The notes beneath the pieces are model-generated. The model was not told the DNA's origin and did no database searches. It was given only the letters and a program-made list of their open reading frames with translations. DNA of 64,000 nt, taken from Arthrobacter cavernae. Its GTDB lineage: Bacteria; Actinomycetota; Actinomycetes; Actinomycetales; Micrococcaceae. Numbering within the stretch: the first letter of the stretch is position 1; each line of letters opens with the position of its first letter. Shown here piece after piece: positions 8,888-19,096 of the stretch. A program made the position numbers and the translations under genes. The DNA lies in NCBI RefSeq assembly GCF_017368795.1, contig NZ_JAFNLL010000021.1, positions 1-64,000 of the forward strand, in the 5' to 3' direction.

Positions 8888-11800
8888 CTACCGCAGGACG
8901 ATATCCACGGGGTTCGCCTCGGAACGCCATTCGCCCGGGACGCCGGCGCCCGGCGCGATCACCGGGGCCGTGAGCACGCCGGAGCGGTTGGTCCGCTTGT
9001 CGCGCAGGATCTCGGTAACGGAGCCTAGGTGCCGGGAGAGGTCGATGACGTTCTCCGGGGCGGCCAGGAGCAGCTGGAAGCCGAACTCGTGCAGCGCCTT
9101 GATGCCGGCGCCGGCGAATTCCTCGGAGGCCAGGACGAAGGCCTCGTCCATCATGACGGTCCCGTAGCTGGTGAAGCCCTGCTCGGCGATGCCCAGCTGG
9201 TAGCTCAGCGCCGCGGCCATGATGAACGCCGTGAAGCGCTGCCGCTCGCCGCCGGACATGGAGCCGGTGTCGGCGTGCATGAAGACGTCGGTCTTCTTGC
9301 CGCCGCCCTTCTTGCCCGACGCCGGTCCCGCCACGGAGCGGTGTTCCTTGCACTGGATGAACAGGTGCCCGCGCACGTCCAGCACCTCGGCGCGCCAGCG
9401 CCGGTCCTCCGGGGCGTGCGAGCCGAGCCGCTTGACCAGGGTCTCCAGCGACTTGTAGCGCGCGGTGAGTTCGGCGTCGTCGTCCGCTTCCGTCGTCGAC
9501 GCCGCGCCGGTGGCACGCGAGGGCCGCGTGTGCCGCGCCTTCAGGGCGTTGTGGATGGCATCCTTGAACTGCTTGGCCGTGGCCGGCAGCGTCTGCTTGA
9601 TGTCCAGTTCCAGGAAGCTTCCCTCGTGGAAGTTGACCTCGGACAGGATGCCGTTCAGGGGCAGGATGCGGCTGGTGATGGAGCGGCGTTCCTCGTCCAG
9701 CAGGTGCAGGAGCGTGCTGAACGATTCGTGCGTGCGCTGGTTGAAGAACAGCCGGAATTCGGCTTCCTGCGCGGGCAGGCCGTCGCTGACGATGGCGTGG
9801 TAGCGGGCCTCGAACTCCCCTGCCGCGCCGATCGAGGTGCCGTGGTCGGCGCTGATGGCCGTGCCCCAGTCGCGGACGAAGCCCTCGAACAGGCGGGTGA
9901 GCCGTTCCGCCGTCGCCTGCCCCCGTGACTCCGCCGCGTGCAGCTCGTTGAGCAGCGCGCTGCGGACCTCCACGGCCAGCGTGTCGAGCTCGTGCAGCTC
10001 GGCGAGCTCGGCGAAGCCGGCGAAGTACGGTTCCAGCGCGGCGACGGTGGTGCCCGACGGCGGTGCTTGCTCCAGGCGGAGCCGCGCCGCTTCCAGCAGG
10101 GTGTCCGCGGTGGTCATCTGCTGGTCCAGGGCCTTGTATTCGCTCTGCAGCACGGCCGCGGCGCCCGTGGAGGACTGGTGCTTTTCCCGCACGGCCTCGA
10201 TGTTGGCACGCAAGGGCTCGAGGTCTGCCTGGGCGGCGAGGGCATCGGCGAGGCGCTGCTCGATCCTGCCCAGTTCCTCGGCAGCAACGTCGGCGGAGAC
10301 CTGCTCCCACGGGCGTTCGTCCTCGGCCACGCGGCGCAGGGCCTCCAGCTGGCGGGCCATGCCCTGGTGCGAATCCTCGCGGCTTTGGGCCAGTTCCGCG
10401 GCCTTGACGAGCTCGTTCTCCAGCTCGCCCACCCGGGCAGCCACGAGTTCCAGCTTGGAGGCGTTGTCGAAGCCGAGGACGTAGTCCTGGCGGCCGGTGA
10501 AGCGGTCGTCCTTCTCCACGGTGTGCCGGTTGCGCTTGACCACGCCGCCCAGGCTCAGGCCCTTGTCCAGCGTGGCGAGCTCGTCCGGGTTTTCCACACA
10601 GGGGTAGGCGAAATCAAGGGCGATCCGCTCGCGGATCCACTCGCCGGCGTCGGCGTTCACGCCCGAGGTGAGGATGCTCAGCTTGCCCAGCAGCTCGCCG
10701 TCGGACACGTCCTCCACAGCCAGCGCCCCGCCGGCCAGCGGCTTGGACACGTCCACCGCGCGCAGCGAGCCGCGGACGGTGTTGTCGTTGAGGTAGCGGG
10801 TGACCGCCGCGAAGTGCTCGCCGGGGACCAGCAAAGTGGTGGCGAGATTCCGCAGGGCACGCTCGGCGGCCGGTCGCCACTGCTCCTCCCCCTCGGCCAG
10901 GTCGATCAGCTCGCCGCCGAACGGCATCCGGTCCTCCGGGATGCCGGTGGCGGCCGCGATGGCGGCACGGTTTTCAATGCTCGACGGCGGCAGCAGGGAC
11001 TTGCGCGTCTTGAGCGACACCAGTTCCTGCCCGGCAGCAGCCAGCTCGCGCTTCAGCGTCGCGTGGGAGTCGAAGGCCTCGAAGCGGAGTTCCTTCAGGG
11101 CCTCCGTGTCGCCCTGGAGCTCGGCGGAGCGGGCCCCGGCCTGCTCCTGGGCCTGTTCCCAGCCGCCCGCGGACCATTCGAGGTCCAGCCCGGCGTCGGC
11201 CAGGGCCTTCCGCGCCGAATCCTCCACCTGCTGGCGGAGCTTCAGGCCGACCCGGGCGTTCTCAAGCGACTGTTCAATCGCGGAAATCGCGTTGCCGCCG
11301 CGGTTGTTGTAGTCCGATTCGAGCCCGCGCAGATCCTTGGCCAGGGCGTCGCGGACCGTCCGTTCGGCGGCAAGTTCCTGGGCTTTCGCCTGGGCCAGCT
11401 CCTTGAACCGGGCCAGCGTCTTGGCATGCACGGTGACAGCAAGCTGCTGCTTGTAGGCGTCGAACTCCCCGCCGGCCAGCTCGCGGAGGCGATTGGCGTC
11501 CAGCAACGCCTGGGCGTAATCCTTGTTCAGCGCCGGCACCGGTGCGAGCTGGTCGCGCTGCTGCCGCACGTCCTCCAGGCGCTGCCGGATGGACATGAGG
11601 TTGCTGAACTCCTCCACAACGTCATCCGCCGCGGCGAGCGTGGCCGGGGCGTCCAGCACTTGGTCGCGGAAGAAGGTGTTGACGCTGCCGCCCAGGCCTT
11701 TGCCGGCCTGGATGACGCGCAGCAGGGGCAGTGCCTGGTCCGAGTTGATGCCCAGGAGCCGGCGGAACCGCTCCGCGAACGACTTGTGGACATCGAACAC

Positions 11801-12358
11801 CTGGGCGTCCGGGAAGATCGTTTCCAGGGAGCCGCGGGTGAAGCGCTTCTGCGCGATGCCCTCGATCGCCGCCAGATCCAGCGGCTTGCCGTCGATCAGG
11901 TAGAAGCGGCCGATGCTGGACTCCGTGCCGTTCTTGGGCAGGTCGAACAGGGCGGAAACCGTCACCTTGGTGCCGGCGGCGTTGTCGAACGTCAGCGCGA
12001 CGGCGGACCAGGTGGCGCCGGGGCGCTGGAAGGCACTGGCCGAGCCCTCGCCCACGGCCTTGTCGCCCACCTTGCCGCGCATGTATGTGAACGTGGTCCT
12101 CTTGTCCTCCACAGCCCCGCCGGCGCGCTGTCCGGCGGCCTCGTTGGAGCGCGGCCGGGCATCGAAGACGCGCAGCATGGCATCAAACAGCGTGGACTTC
12201 CCGACGCCGGAATTACCCGTCAGGAGGGTGCCGTTGCGGTCCACGTGCATGGTGTGGGCGCCATGGAACGTGCCCCAGTTGACCACCTGGACCAGCGCCA
12301 GGCGCATCTGGCCAGGGTTCGTCAGCTCGCCGATCGGGAGCATGGTTGCGATGCTCAC
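8888..12358 (-). CDS. jetC: Wadjet JetC / MksB-like SMC ATPase
   Basis: A 1156-residue SMC-like ATPase of a bacterial MksBEF/Wadjet condensin. Walker A is GNSGVGKST at residues 48-56, then two long coiled-coil arms rich in Glu, Ala and Gln, then the ABC signature SGGERQ near 1035 and Walker B VMMDE near 1068. With JetA (kleisin) and JetB it should form a loop-extruding complex that senses and restricts circular plasmid DNA. The GTG start overlaps the jetB stop by four bases. The gene ends eight bases from the inverted-repeat block, and no jetD follows, although type I Wadjet operons are normally jetA-B-C-D. Confidence 0.92.
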   Translation of the reverse strand: MSIATMLPIGELTNPGQMRLALVQVVNWGTFHGAHTMHVDRNGTLLTGNSGVGKSTLFDAMLRVFDARPRSNEAAGQRAGGAVEDKRTTFTYMRGKVGDKAVGEGSASAFQRPGATWSAVALTFDNAAGTKVTVSALFDLPKNGTESSIGRFYLIDGKPLDLAAIEGIAQKRFTRGSLETIFPDAQVFDVHKSFAERFRRLLGINSDQALPLLRVIQAGKGLGGSVNTFFRDQVLDAPATLAAADDVVEEFSNLMSIRQRLEDVRQQRDQLAPVPALNKDYAQALLDANRLRELAGGEFDAYKQQLAVTVHAKTLARFKELAQAKAQELAAERTVRDALAKDLRGLESDYNNRGGNAISAIEQSLENARVGLKLRQQVEDSARKALADAGLDLEWSAGGWEQAQEQAGARSAELQGDTEALKELRFEAFDSHATLKRELAAAGQELVSLKTRKSLLPPSSIENRAAIAAATGIPEDRMPFGGELIDLAEGEEQWRPAAERALRNLATTLLVPGEHFAAVTRYLNDNTVRGSLRAVDVSKPLAGGALAVEDVSDGELLGKLSILTSGVNADAGEWIRERIALDFAYPCVENPDELATLDKGLSLGGVVKRNRHTVEKDDRFTGRQDYVLGFDNASKLELVAARVGELENELVKAAELAQSREDSHQGMARQLEALRRVAEDERPWEQVSADVAAEELGRIEQRLADALAAQADLEPLRANIEAVREKHQSSTGAAAVLQSEYKALDQQMTTADTLLEAARLRLEQAPPSGTTVAALEPYFAGFAELAELHELDTLAVEVRSALLNELHAAESRGQATAERLTRLFEGFVRDWGTAISADHGTSIGAAGEFEARYHAIVSDGLPAQEAEFRLFFNQRTHESFSTLLHLLDEERRSITSRILPLNGILSEVNFHEGSFLELDIKQTLPATAKQFKDAIHNALKARHTRPSRATGAASTTEADDDAELTARYKSLETLVKRLGSHAPEDRRWRAEVLDVRGHLFIQCKEHRSVAGPASGKKGGGKKTDVFMHADTGSMSGGERQRFTAFIMAAALSYQLGIAEQGFTSYGTVMMDEAFVLASEEFAGAGIKALHEFGFQLLLAAPENVIDLSRHLGSVTEILRDKRTNRSGVLTAPVIAPGAGVPGEWRSEANPVDIVLR

Positions 12359-13290
12359 TTGGCTGCCTCCACTGTCGCGTTGGGGGACGACGACGGCGAT
12401 GCCGCCCCCGCCCCTTCGCCGGCCGGCCCTGTTGCAAGCAACAGGCCGTCCGGCTCCGACAGGCCCGATGCCACTCCCGGGGCGGCATCGCCGTCGGCGT
12501 CGTTGGGTGCCTCTCCGTCACCCTCGGTGCCCTCGCTCTCCCCGTCGCCGTCATCGTCCGAGTCCGCGAGCTCAAGCAGCGGCTCCGTGCCGGTTTCGTC
12601 GGCTGCCACTGCTACCAGGGCTTCGATTTGGGCGGGGATGTCGCCGATGTTTTCGAAGGGGAGGGCCAGGGGGAGGGCGTTGGAGATCGTGTAGGTGTCG
12701 TCCAGGGAGGTGGCCAGGAGGAGTTGGCGGGCCTGGAGTTTGGTGATGGTGCGGGTGACCACGTCGGCGTCGCGGAGGGCGTCCTGTTGGCCGGCGGGCT
12801 GGTAGTGCGCCACGAGGTCGGCGATTTCCTCGCGCGTGATGGTGGGGTCCGTGTTCGCCGTGACGTGGCGGTCCAGCAGGAGGCGGAGGCGCAGCAGCAC
12901 GATGGTTTCGACCCGGCTCAGGGCACGTTGCTGGCGCAGGATGCTGGAACGGCTGCTGCCGCCGATGGCATCCGGATCCACCGGGCGGAGCACCGCGATC
13001 TTGCGTTCGTGGTCCAGTTGCAGGGTCAGGAACAGTTCGGAGAGCCGGCTGCGCAGGATGAGCTGGCTGTCCAGGAGCGTGGTCCACAGTTTCTCGTCGC
13101 GGCCGCCGTCCACATACGGGCCCTTGAGCAGCTTCACGAGGGCCTGGCGGACCTTCATCGGGAGGACTCCGGTGTCCCCGGGGAACAGCGCTGCGCCGTC
13201 AATAAAAGTGTCGCGGGGCGTGACCCGGAAGGGATCCGCAGGCGGGACCGCCGCCTCCGGAGCCGCCGTCGTCGTTATTTCTTCAGTCAT
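12355..13290 (-). CDS. jetB: Wadjet JetB / MksE-like subunit (DUF4194)
   Basis: A 311-residue DUF4194-family winged-helix protein, the MksE/KITE-type partner of the condensin. The body (about residues 45-235: [46 protein letters not shown]) fits the family. The last 80 residues are an acidic Glu/Asp/Gly/Ala tail not needed for the fold. The ATG at 13290 is used here; a TTG at 13296 would overlap the jetA stop and is possible. It overlaps jetC by four bases. Confidence 0.88.
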   Translation of the reverse strand: MTEEITTTAAPEAAVPPADPFRVTPRDTFIDGAALFPGDTGVLPMKVRQALVKLLKGPYVDGGRDEKLWTTLLDSQLILRSRLSELFLTLQLDHERKIAVLRPVDPDAIGGSSRSSILRQQRALSRVETIVLLRLRLLLDRHVTANTDPTITREEIADLVAHYQPAGQQDALRDADVVTRTITKLQARQLLLATSLDDTYTISNALPLALPFENIGDIPAQIEALVAVAADETGTEPLLELADSDDDGDGESEGTEGDGEAPNDADGDAAPGVASGLSEPDGLLLATGPAGEGAGAASPSSSPNATVEAAK

Positions 13291-13292
13291 GG

Positions 13293-14765
13293 TCAATCCC
13301 TATCCAGCGTGACGACGGGCAGGTACGCGGTGCGTGTGCTGCCATCGATTTGTTCGAAGTCGAGGTGTTCCCAGGCGGCCCGGTCAAAGGCGGCGCCGGT
13401 GTGCAGGGCCAGGGACAGCAGGGTCCGCACGGAGTTGATGTGGCGCTCTTCGGCGGGCAGGTTCTCCCAGGCCTCGCCCAGGGTGGCGGAACCCGCCATG
13501 GCGGCGCGGACGACGTCGGGCCTTGCCTTTGCGGTGCGCTGCGAGCGCACGCGGTCCGAGTCGTTGAAGGCGATGGGGTCGGCGAGCCTAGGCGGGGTGG
13601 CGAACTCGTCCGGGTCGAAGAGCTTGACCATGGAGAGCGATTCGAAACCGGCGTTGAACAGGACCGGGCCGGGGACCAGGCCGGGGCGGTCGCGTTCGTA
13701 GGGCATGGAGCGGATGGCCTGCTCGGCCTCGCCGAGGACCCTGCGCAGGCTGACGGACTGGCGGACGTCGTCGCTCTGGATGTAGGTGTTCAGGCTCTCG
13801 GAGAGCTTGCCGTAGATGCGCTGGATGTGGCCGTGCTGCGTGCGCAGCTCGGCCACGAGGTTTTTGAGGGTTTCGCGGTCCTCGAGGCTGAGGTCGTCGG
13901 CGAACTGCCGGCTCAGGACCTCGCCGATGGCCGAGCGGAAGCGCAGTTGCTGCTGCGGATCCTCAAGGAACGCCGTGAACGAGCGGAAGGTGCGGCCTTC
14001 CGGGCTCTGGCGCAGCCGCTTGTCGGCCTCCAGGACCTGGGCCATGGTGGCGCCCTTGCTGAGCGATTCCTCGATGATCTGGTTCCGGAGTTCGCCCACC
14101 AGTTCCTCGATGCGGTCGCGCATTTTCTTGTAGTCCGCGGGCAGGCTCGCGGCGAGGTCCAGGATGTTCCCGGCGGCCTCCACGGCTTCCTCGTCGTCCA
14201 GCAGGCCGTCGAATTCGCCCGAGCTGATGTCCTCGATCAGCTGCTGGCGCTCCCCGATTTCGTCCTCGAGCGCTTCCAGGCGGGCGCTCTGGTCCGGGTT
14301 GGTCTCGTTGGCGAGCTTCTCGACGTCGCCCAGCAGCGTGCCCAGGCGGGAACCGTTCAGGGTGGAGCGTTCGCTCGAGAGGCTGTCCAGGAAAGCGAGC
14401 ACGCGGGCCGCGGCCTCGGTGACTTCGTACACGATCTGGCCCGACTGGTTGCGCCGCGTCAGGAACTGCCGCCGGGTCCACTCATCGGCGTACCGCTTTC
14501 CAGATTGCTGTCCGTTCGCCTGCCCGTTCTGTTGCTCTCCCGCGCCGGGTTCCTCGCGGCGGAGCTGCTCAAGGAAGGCGTCGACGTCGGCGTGGAACTC
14601 TTCGAGCGGAAGCTGCGGACGGGTGCGGGTGAAGGATGCCTGCAGCACCGCAATGACCCACGGCGCCGAGCGCGTCAGGGCCCAGGCCGGGCCCTTGGTG
14701 AGTAGTTCGAGATCGCGGAGCCGGGCGCTGATGGCATCGGCTGACGACAATGCTGAACGGGACAC
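13293..14765 (-). CDS. jetA: Wadjet JetA / MksF-like kleisin (DUF3375)
   Basis: A 490-residue DUF3375-family protein, the kleisin-like subunit. It opens with [19 protein letters not shown], a winged-helix region with the family's [13 protein letters not shown] segment near residue 100, followed by long helical and coiled-coil stretches (about 130-330) and a C-terminal winged helix. I chose the GTG at 14765 because GAAGGAGAG precedes it by four bases; an upstream GTG at 14786 has no such site. First gene of the operon jetA-jetB-jetC, with translational overlap at each junction. Confidence 0.9.
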   Translation of the reverse strand: MSRSALSSADAISARLRDLELLTKGPAWALTRSAPWVIAVLQASFTRTRPQLPLEEFHADVDAFLEQLRREEPGAGEQQNGQANGQQSGKRYADEWTRRQFLTRRNQSGQIVYEVTEAAARVLAFLDSLSSERSTLNGSRLGTLLGDVEKLANETNPDQSARLEALEDEIGERQQLIEDISSGEFDGLLDDEEAVEAAGNILDLAASLPADYKKMRDRIEELVGELRNQIIEESLSKGATMAQVLEADKRLRQSPEGRTFRSFTAFLEDPQQQLRFRSAIGEVLSRQFADDLSLEDRETLKNLVAELRTQHGHIQRIYGKLSESLNTYIQSDDVRQSVSLRRVLGEAEQAIRSMPYERDRPGLVPGPVLFNAGFESLSMVKLFDPDEFATPPRLADPIAFNDSDRVRSQRTAKARPDVVRAAMAGSATLGEAWENLPAEERHINSVRTLLSLALHTGAAFDRAAWEHLDFEQIDGSTRTAYLPVVTLDRD

Positions 14766-14999
14766 GTACTCTCCTTCAGCTGCCACGGAACCAGCGGACA
14801 GCGGAAACTGCCCCGTACAAGGTTAACGCAGACTGCCGTGGCCATTCCGTGACCTACCTCCGCGTAGGGTTTCGATCCCGTGTCAACAAGGTCACGACGC
14901 GTTTTCACGCTGGCCGCGCCGCCACCGCGGCCCTAATGTCCTTGTTAACGACGTTGCCCTCTGCCACGTCGGCCTGGGCAATGTTGCGAAAGGGGAGCC

Positions 15000-15302
15000 A
15001 TGCAGCTTGACTTTACGGCGCTGGAAACAGCCACGTACGTACTTTTCGGAACGCTGGTATTTGCACTGATTCTGGTCCTGTTCATCACCGCGGCCGCGCT
15101 GGCCACGATTGTCCTGATAGGCGCCGGCGGCCTGGTCTGGTACCTCATCAAGGCTGTGCTCGACGCACTGGTCCACGGCATCAATTTCGCGTGGGACCGC
15201 ATGGTCCACCACGCCGGGCAGGTCGAGCTGACGGGCGAACTCCAGCCGCAGATGTCCCCTGGCACCGGTAGCTACCCGCGGGTGACATTGCGCGACAGCT
15301 GA
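15000..15302 (+). CDS. Small membrane protein of unknown function
   Basis: A 100-residue protein with two hydrophobic segments (about residues 10-38 and 40-60), followed by an amphipathic stretch and a polar tail. The ATG at 15000 has AAAGGGGAG a few bases upstream. I do not recognise the family. Its last eleven codons lie inside the left copy of the 55-bp repeat that flanks the Ter island, so the natural C-terminus may have been replaced when the island arrived. It is divergent from jetA across 234 bases, in which I see no other gene. Confidence 0.7.
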   Translation: MQLDFTALETATYVLFGTLVFALILVLFITAAALATIVLIGAGGLVWYLIKAVLDALVHGINFAWDRMVHHAGQVELTGELQPQMSPGTGSYPRVTLRDS

Positions 15303-15315
15303 AGGGTTCCCACCC
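15261..15315. repeat. Left copy of 55-bp imperfect direct repeat flanking the Ter island
   Basis: Starts GGCACCGGTAGCTACCCGCG and ends GCTGAAGGGTTCCCACCCG. It matches 24538-24592 at about 46-47 of 55 positions, with the differences clustered in the middle. The left copy overlaps the 3' end of the small membrane protein gene and the right copy the 3' end of the HAD gene. The nine-gene Ter cluster lies exactly between them. Confidence 0.75.
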
Positions 15316-15515
15316 GGCACCACAACACATCGTCCTGCGGGCATGTGCATAGGATGCTGCCCAGAAGCCCCGTGGTTCCTTCCGGGGCATAGTTCGCCGT
15401 CCTGCCGTGCCGTTGCCGGTGGACTTCCGCCTTGGCGCGCCACAAACCCTCATTCCCTGCGCCGTTCCGGGGCTTGCCGGCGTCCGGGCATCGGCAACTC
15501 CACAGCAAACACCCG

Positions 15516-15521
15516 TATCCT
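15516..15521 (+). promoter_or_regulatory. Probable -10 box of the Ter operon
   Basis: TATCCT, 45 bases before the first terD start, in a 263-base gap without another gene. The -35 region (near 15493, GGCAAC) is weak. The following leader contains GGAAAGCGAG before the ATG. Confidence 0.4.
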
Positions 15522-15565
15522 AGTGCGGACGAAGCAAGCACTAACTACGGAAAGCGAGCACCATC

Positions 15566-16156
15566 ATGGGTTTGAGTCTGCAAAAGGGCCAGTCACTGTC
15601 TTTGACCAAGCAGAACGGTGAATCACTGACCAACGTCCGCATGGGCCTCGGCTGGGACTCTGCCGTTCCTGCCAAGAAGGGCTTCTTCGGCGGCACCAAG
15701 ACCGTGGAGATCGACCTCGACGCTTCCGCCATCCTGTTCGACGGCAACAAGCAGCCGCTTGACGTGGTTTTCTTCAACCAGCTCGCCAGCAAGGACGGAT
15801 CCGTCCGCCACACCGGTGACAACCTCAGTGGTGCCGGCGACGGCGACGACGAAACCCTCATGGTCAACCTGGCTGGCGTCTCCCCGGCCGTCGAGCACAT
15901 CGTCTTCGTCATCACCAGCTACACGCAGCAGACCTTCGACATGGTCCAGAACGCTTTCTGCCGCGTCATCGATGACTCCGTGCCCGGCAGCCCCGAAGTG
16001 GCCCGGTACAAGCTGGCCGAGTCCGGCCGCACCACGGGCATGATCATGGCCAAGCTGTCCCGCAGCGGCGGGGCATGGACGTTCCAGGCCATCGGAACGC
16101 CGGCCAATGGCCGGACCCCCGGAGACGTCGCCGGCGCAGCCGCGGCCACCCTCTAG
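15566..16156 (+). CDS. TerD-family stress protein 1
   Basis: A 196-residue TerD-domain protein. It keeps the calcium-site motifs of the family: the LGWD segment near residue 29, EIDLDASAILF near 47, and the acidic loop GDNLSGAGDGDDE near 88. The C-terminal 20 residues diverge from the usual GYxxGL ending, and a Lys/Gly insertion (AKKGFFGGTK) precedes DLDAS. TerD proteins bind Ca2+ and form the cytoplasmic scaffold of tellurite/stress systems. First gene of an operon running to 24562. Confidence 0.92.
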   Translation: MGLSLQKGQSLSLTKQNGESLTNVRMGLGWDSAVPAKKGFFGGTKTVEIDLDASAILFDGNKQPLDVVFFNQLASKDGSVRHTGDNLSGAGDGDDETLMVNLAGVSPAVEHIVFVITSYTQQTFDMVQNAFCRVIDDSVPGSPEVARYKLAESGRTTGMIMAKLSRSGGAWTFQAIGTPANGRTPGDVAGAAAATL

Positions 16157-16190
16157 CCACGACCGAACCACGAACTGAAGGAGCATAACA

Positions 16191-16772
16191 ATGGCTGGAC
16201 TGACACTTACCAAGGGCAGCAACCTTTCACTGACCAAGACCGATCCCGGGCTGCGGAAAGTCCTCGTCGGACTGGGCTGGGACCCGCGCACCACCAGCGG
16301 CGACGCCTTCGACCTCGACGCTTCGGCATTGCTGCTGGGCGCCGACGGCAAGGTCCGGTCATCCGCTGACTTCATCTTCTACAACCAGCCGACGGCGGCC
16401 GACGGCTCCGTGGCCCACAAGGGCGACAACCGTTCCGGTGATGGTTCCGGAGACGACGAAGTGGTCGCGGTGGACCTGTCCGGCGTGGCAGCCGACGTCG
16501 AGCGCATCGTTTTCGTGGTGTCCATCGACCAGGCCGAGGCCCGCCGCCAGAACTTCGGCCAGGTCCGCGCCGCATACTGCCGGATCATCAACCAGGAGAC
16601 CGACGCCGAGGTGGTCCGCTACGACCTCAGCGAAGACGCCGCTCCGGAAACCTGCATGATCTTCTCGGAGCTCTACCGCCACAACGGCGAGTGGAAGTTC
16701 AAGGCCGTAGGCCAGGGCTACGCCACCGGGCTGGCCGGCGTCGCCGGCGACTTCGGTGTCCAGCTCGGCTAA
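16191..16772 (+). CDS. terD: TerD-family stress protein 2 (canonical)
   Basis: A 193-residue canonical TerD/TerE protein. All landmarks are present: LVGLGWDPR, FDLDASALLL near residue 42, GDNRSGDGSGDDE near 83, and the closing ELYRHNGEWKFKAVGQGY. It should bind Ca2+ through the Asp clusters. It follows the first terD by 34 bases with AAGGAG before the ATG, and is the best-conserved TerD copy in the operon. Confidence 0.95.
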   Translation: MAGLTLTKGSNLSLTKTDPGLRKVLVGLGWDPRTTSGDAFDLDASALLLGADGKVRSSADFIFYNQPTAADGSVAHKGDNRSGDGSGDDEVVAVDLSGVAADVERIVFVVSIDQAEARRQNFGQVRAAYCRIINQETDAEVVRYDLSEDAAPETCMIFSELYRHNGEWKFKAVGQGYATGLAGVAGDFGVQLG

Positions 16773-16802
16773 GACCGCGAACATCGAGAGAAAGACCCAT
16801 CC

Positions 16803-17999
16803 ATGAGCATGCAACTCACCCCTCCGGAAGCCTCTGAGGCAGCGCCCCTTCTTCTCGAAGCACCCGCCCCCCTGGATATCGTCAAGGAAGATGACGCACC
16901 GGGCATGGTTCCGGTACCTGCGGAGCGCCAGCAGGAGATCAATGCCCAGGCCCGGGCCTATGTCAACGAGGTTGCGGGAATGAACCCGCACAGCCCCGAG
17001 TACACCAGCAAGATCGACGGGATCAACCAGCTTGCAGGCCAGCAGCTGGTGGCGTCATCAAACACCTCCAGCCGCCTGCTGGAACGGTCCTCGACCTCCC
17101 TGGCGGGAGCAAAGAAGTCCGGCAGCAGCGCGCAGGTGCAGGTCGCCGGGACCCTGGGCGAGCTGCGCTCCACCGTGGAGGACCTGACGCCCAACGAGGC
17201 TGACCTGAGCGTCGGACGGAAGATCCTGGGCATCATTCCGGGCGGGAACAAGCTGGCCAAGTACTTCCAGAAGTACGAGTCCGCGCAGACCCAGCTCGAC
17301 AAGATCATCAAGTCCCTGATGTCCGGCCAGGACGAACTCCTCAAGGACAACGCCTCCTTGGCGCAGGAGAAGACCCAGCTGTGGGAAACCATGCAGGGGC
17401 TAAGCGAGTACGCCGTCTTTGCAAAGGCCTTGGACGCCGCCACCGTGGACAAGATCAGCGACATGAAGCTGGCGGGGCAAATCGAGGAAGCCAACAAGCT
17501 GGACTCGGACGTGCTCTTCCCCATACGCCAGCGTCATCAGGACATCCTGACCCAGCTGGCAGTGTCAGTTCAGGGCTACCTGGCGATCGACCTGATCCGG
17601 AAGAACAACACGGAACTGATCAAGGGTGTCGAGCGCGCCCGGACCACCACGATCTCGGCCCTGCGCACGGCAGTGATCGTGGCCCAGGCCCTGGCCAACC
17701 AGAAAATGGTGCTGGACCAGATCGATGCCATCAACACCACAACCAACAACATGATCCTCAAGACCAGCGAGATGCTGAAGGACCAGACCGGCCGCATCCA
17801 CCAGCAGGCTGCCTCGTCCGGAGTCAGTGTGGAAACCCTGCAAAAGGCCTTCGACAACGTCTTCCAGACCATGGACGCGATCGATACGTTCCGTTCGCAG
17901 GCCAACAGGAACATGGAAGGCACCGTCCACGCCCTCGAGGCCGGGCTGGAGCGTGCCAGGCCATATCTGGACCGTGTGCGCCAGCAGGAGGGCAATTAG
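16803..17999 (+). CDS. telA: Toxic anion resistance protein TelA/KlaA
   Basis: A 398-residue, mostly alpha-helical TelA-family protein, with long coiled-coil regions and the family's central block (VGRKILGIIPGGNKLAKYF near residue 138; DIVKSLMSGQDELLKDNASL-like helix following). C-terminal helices carry repeated Gln and Asn. TelA partners TerD proteins in many bacteria and is linked to tellurite and antibiotic stress tolerance; its biochemical action is unknown. The gene stands 30 bases after terD. Confidence 0.93.
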   Translation: MSMQLTPPEASEAAPLLLEAPAPLDIVKEDDAPGMVPVPAERQQEINAQARAYVNEVAGMNPHSPEYTSKIDGINQLAGQQLVASSNTSSRLLERSSTSLAGAKKSGSSAQVQVAGTLGELRSTVEDLTPNEADLSVGRKILGIIPGGNKLAKYFQKYESAQTQLDKIIKSLMSGQDELLKDNASLAQEKTQLWETMQGLSEYAVFAKALDAATVDKISDMKLAGQIEEANKLDSDVLFPIRQRHQDILTQLAVSVQGYLAIDLIRKNNTELIKGVERARTTTISALRTAVIVAQALANQKMVLDQIDAINTTTNNMILKTSEMLKDQTGRIHQQAASSGVSVETLQKAFDNVFQTMDAIDTFRSQANRNMEGTVHALEAGLERARPYLDRVRQQEGN

Positions 18000-18033
18000 C
18001 ACCGGCTAGCCTTGGGCAATAGGCTTAAGCGCT

Positions 18034-18543
18034 ATGGTCGCTAAATTCCTCGGTTCACTGTTCGGCAACAGTACTGGTCAACAGTCCGTTGCCGAACAGT
18101 TGCCTTCCGGATCCCCCGCAGAGGACGAGCTGAAGGCCACCGCCGCCGCCCTCGAGGAACTGCGCAGAAATGTCCGCAGCAGCGGCGCCCAACTGCCCAC
18201 CGTGGTCTACTCCCGGTTCCGGCAACTCGACGACATCCTCGGCGCCCTGATCGGCTACATCGAGGAATCCACGGCCTCCACCGAGCAGCGGGTCCTCCTG
18301 GACGCGATCATTACCGACTACCTGCCGTCTCCCCTGCGCACGTACCTGATGCTCCCGGCCGCCTCCCGCCTGGATGATTCCCGGGACACCGCGGTGCTGC
18401 TGGAACAGCTGGGCATGCTTGAATCAACCGCCAGGAACCTGGACAACCAGGTCCGCACCGGCGCCATCACCGAACTCGCAGTCCACGGCAGGTTCCTCCG
18501 GGACAAATTCGACCTTGGCAGTCTTCATCTGGAAGGAAGCTAA
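18034..18543 (+). CDS. Ter-operon helical protein of unknown function
   Basis: A 169-residue soluble, mostly helical protein with an N-terminal basic-hydrophobic segment (MVAKFLGSLFG) that could be amphipathic. Leu-rich heptad-like repeats fill the middle, and DYLPSPLRTYLMLP near residue 90 is reminiscent of small proteins found next to telA in other genomes. The stop is followed at once by the next terD start (TAA then ATG), so the genes are co-transcribed. I cannot assign a function; a TelA partner is the inference from position. Confidence 0.75.
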   Translation: MVAKFLGSLFGNSTGQQSVAEQLPSGSPAEDELKATAAALEELRRNVRSSGAQLPTVVYSRFRQLDDILGALIGYIEESTASTEQRVLLDAIITDYLPSPLRTYLMLPAASRLDDSRDTAVLLEQLGMLESTARNLDNQVRTGAITELAVHGRFLRDKFDLGSLHLEGS

Positions 18544-19095
18544 ATGGCTTCAATGGTTGCCGGCAGCAATGCGGCCCTTACGGCAGAGAACCCCGGGCTG
18601 AGCAAGGTCCTGCTCGGGCTGGGCTGGGATGTTGTTCCGAGCCACGGCCCGCAGTCCGAGCTGGTCCCCATGGCCATCATGTGCGGACAGGACGGCCGGG
18701 CCCTGTCCGAGGAGCACCTGGTGTTCTTCAACCAGATTTCCAGTCCGGAAGGCAGCCTGGAGTTCGCCGGGACCGAAGACCAGGAACAGATCGACGTCGA
18801 TCTGCCCCGGGTCCCCGAAGCGGTGCACAAGATCTCCATCCTCGTCTACGTCGACCCCGAGGTCCGCGGACCGGGCACGTTCGGTGCCGTGAAGAACGCC
18901 TACATCCGTGTGGCCAACGAGCAAAACCTTGAACTGCTGCGCTTTGACATCCCCAAAGGCGACGGAGACTCGATCAGCGCCATGCTGTTCGGCGAGCTCT
19001 ACCGCCACGGCGACGGCTGGAAATTCCGTGCCCTCGGCCAGGGCTACGGGAACGGCCTGGCCGGCGTGGCCGCAGATTTCAGGCTGAAGCTCTGA
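18544..19095 (+). CDS. Divergent TerD-family protein lacking calcium-site residues
   Basis: A 183-residue TerD-fold protein. The frame motifs remain (LLGLGWDV, VFFNQISSPEGS, ELYRHGDGWKFRALGQGY), but the first Asp cluster DLDAS is replaced by VPMAIM and the second acidic loop (GDN...GDDE) by GTEDQEQ. The protein therefore probably does not bind Ca2+ like its two sisters and may be a regulatory or capping subunit. Same length and C-terminus as canonical TerD, so it is not truncated. Confidence 0.88.
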   Translation: MASMVAGSNAALTAENPGLSKVLLGLGWDVVPSHGPQSELVPMAIMCGQDGRALSEEHLVFFNQISSPEGSLEFAGTEDQEQIDVDLPRVPEAVHKISILVYVDPEVRGPGTFGAVKNAYIRVANEQNLELLRFDIPKGDGDSISAMLFGELYRHGDGWKFRALGQGYGNGLAGVAADFRLKL

Positions 19096-19096
19096 G

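Noticed and set aside
9938..12694. A 918-codon open frame on the plus strand, antisense to jetC and jetB
   Set aside because: It is a shadow of high-GC coding on the other strand: composition is Gly/Arg/Gln/Leu-rich without domains, and jetC carries clear Walker and signature motifs.
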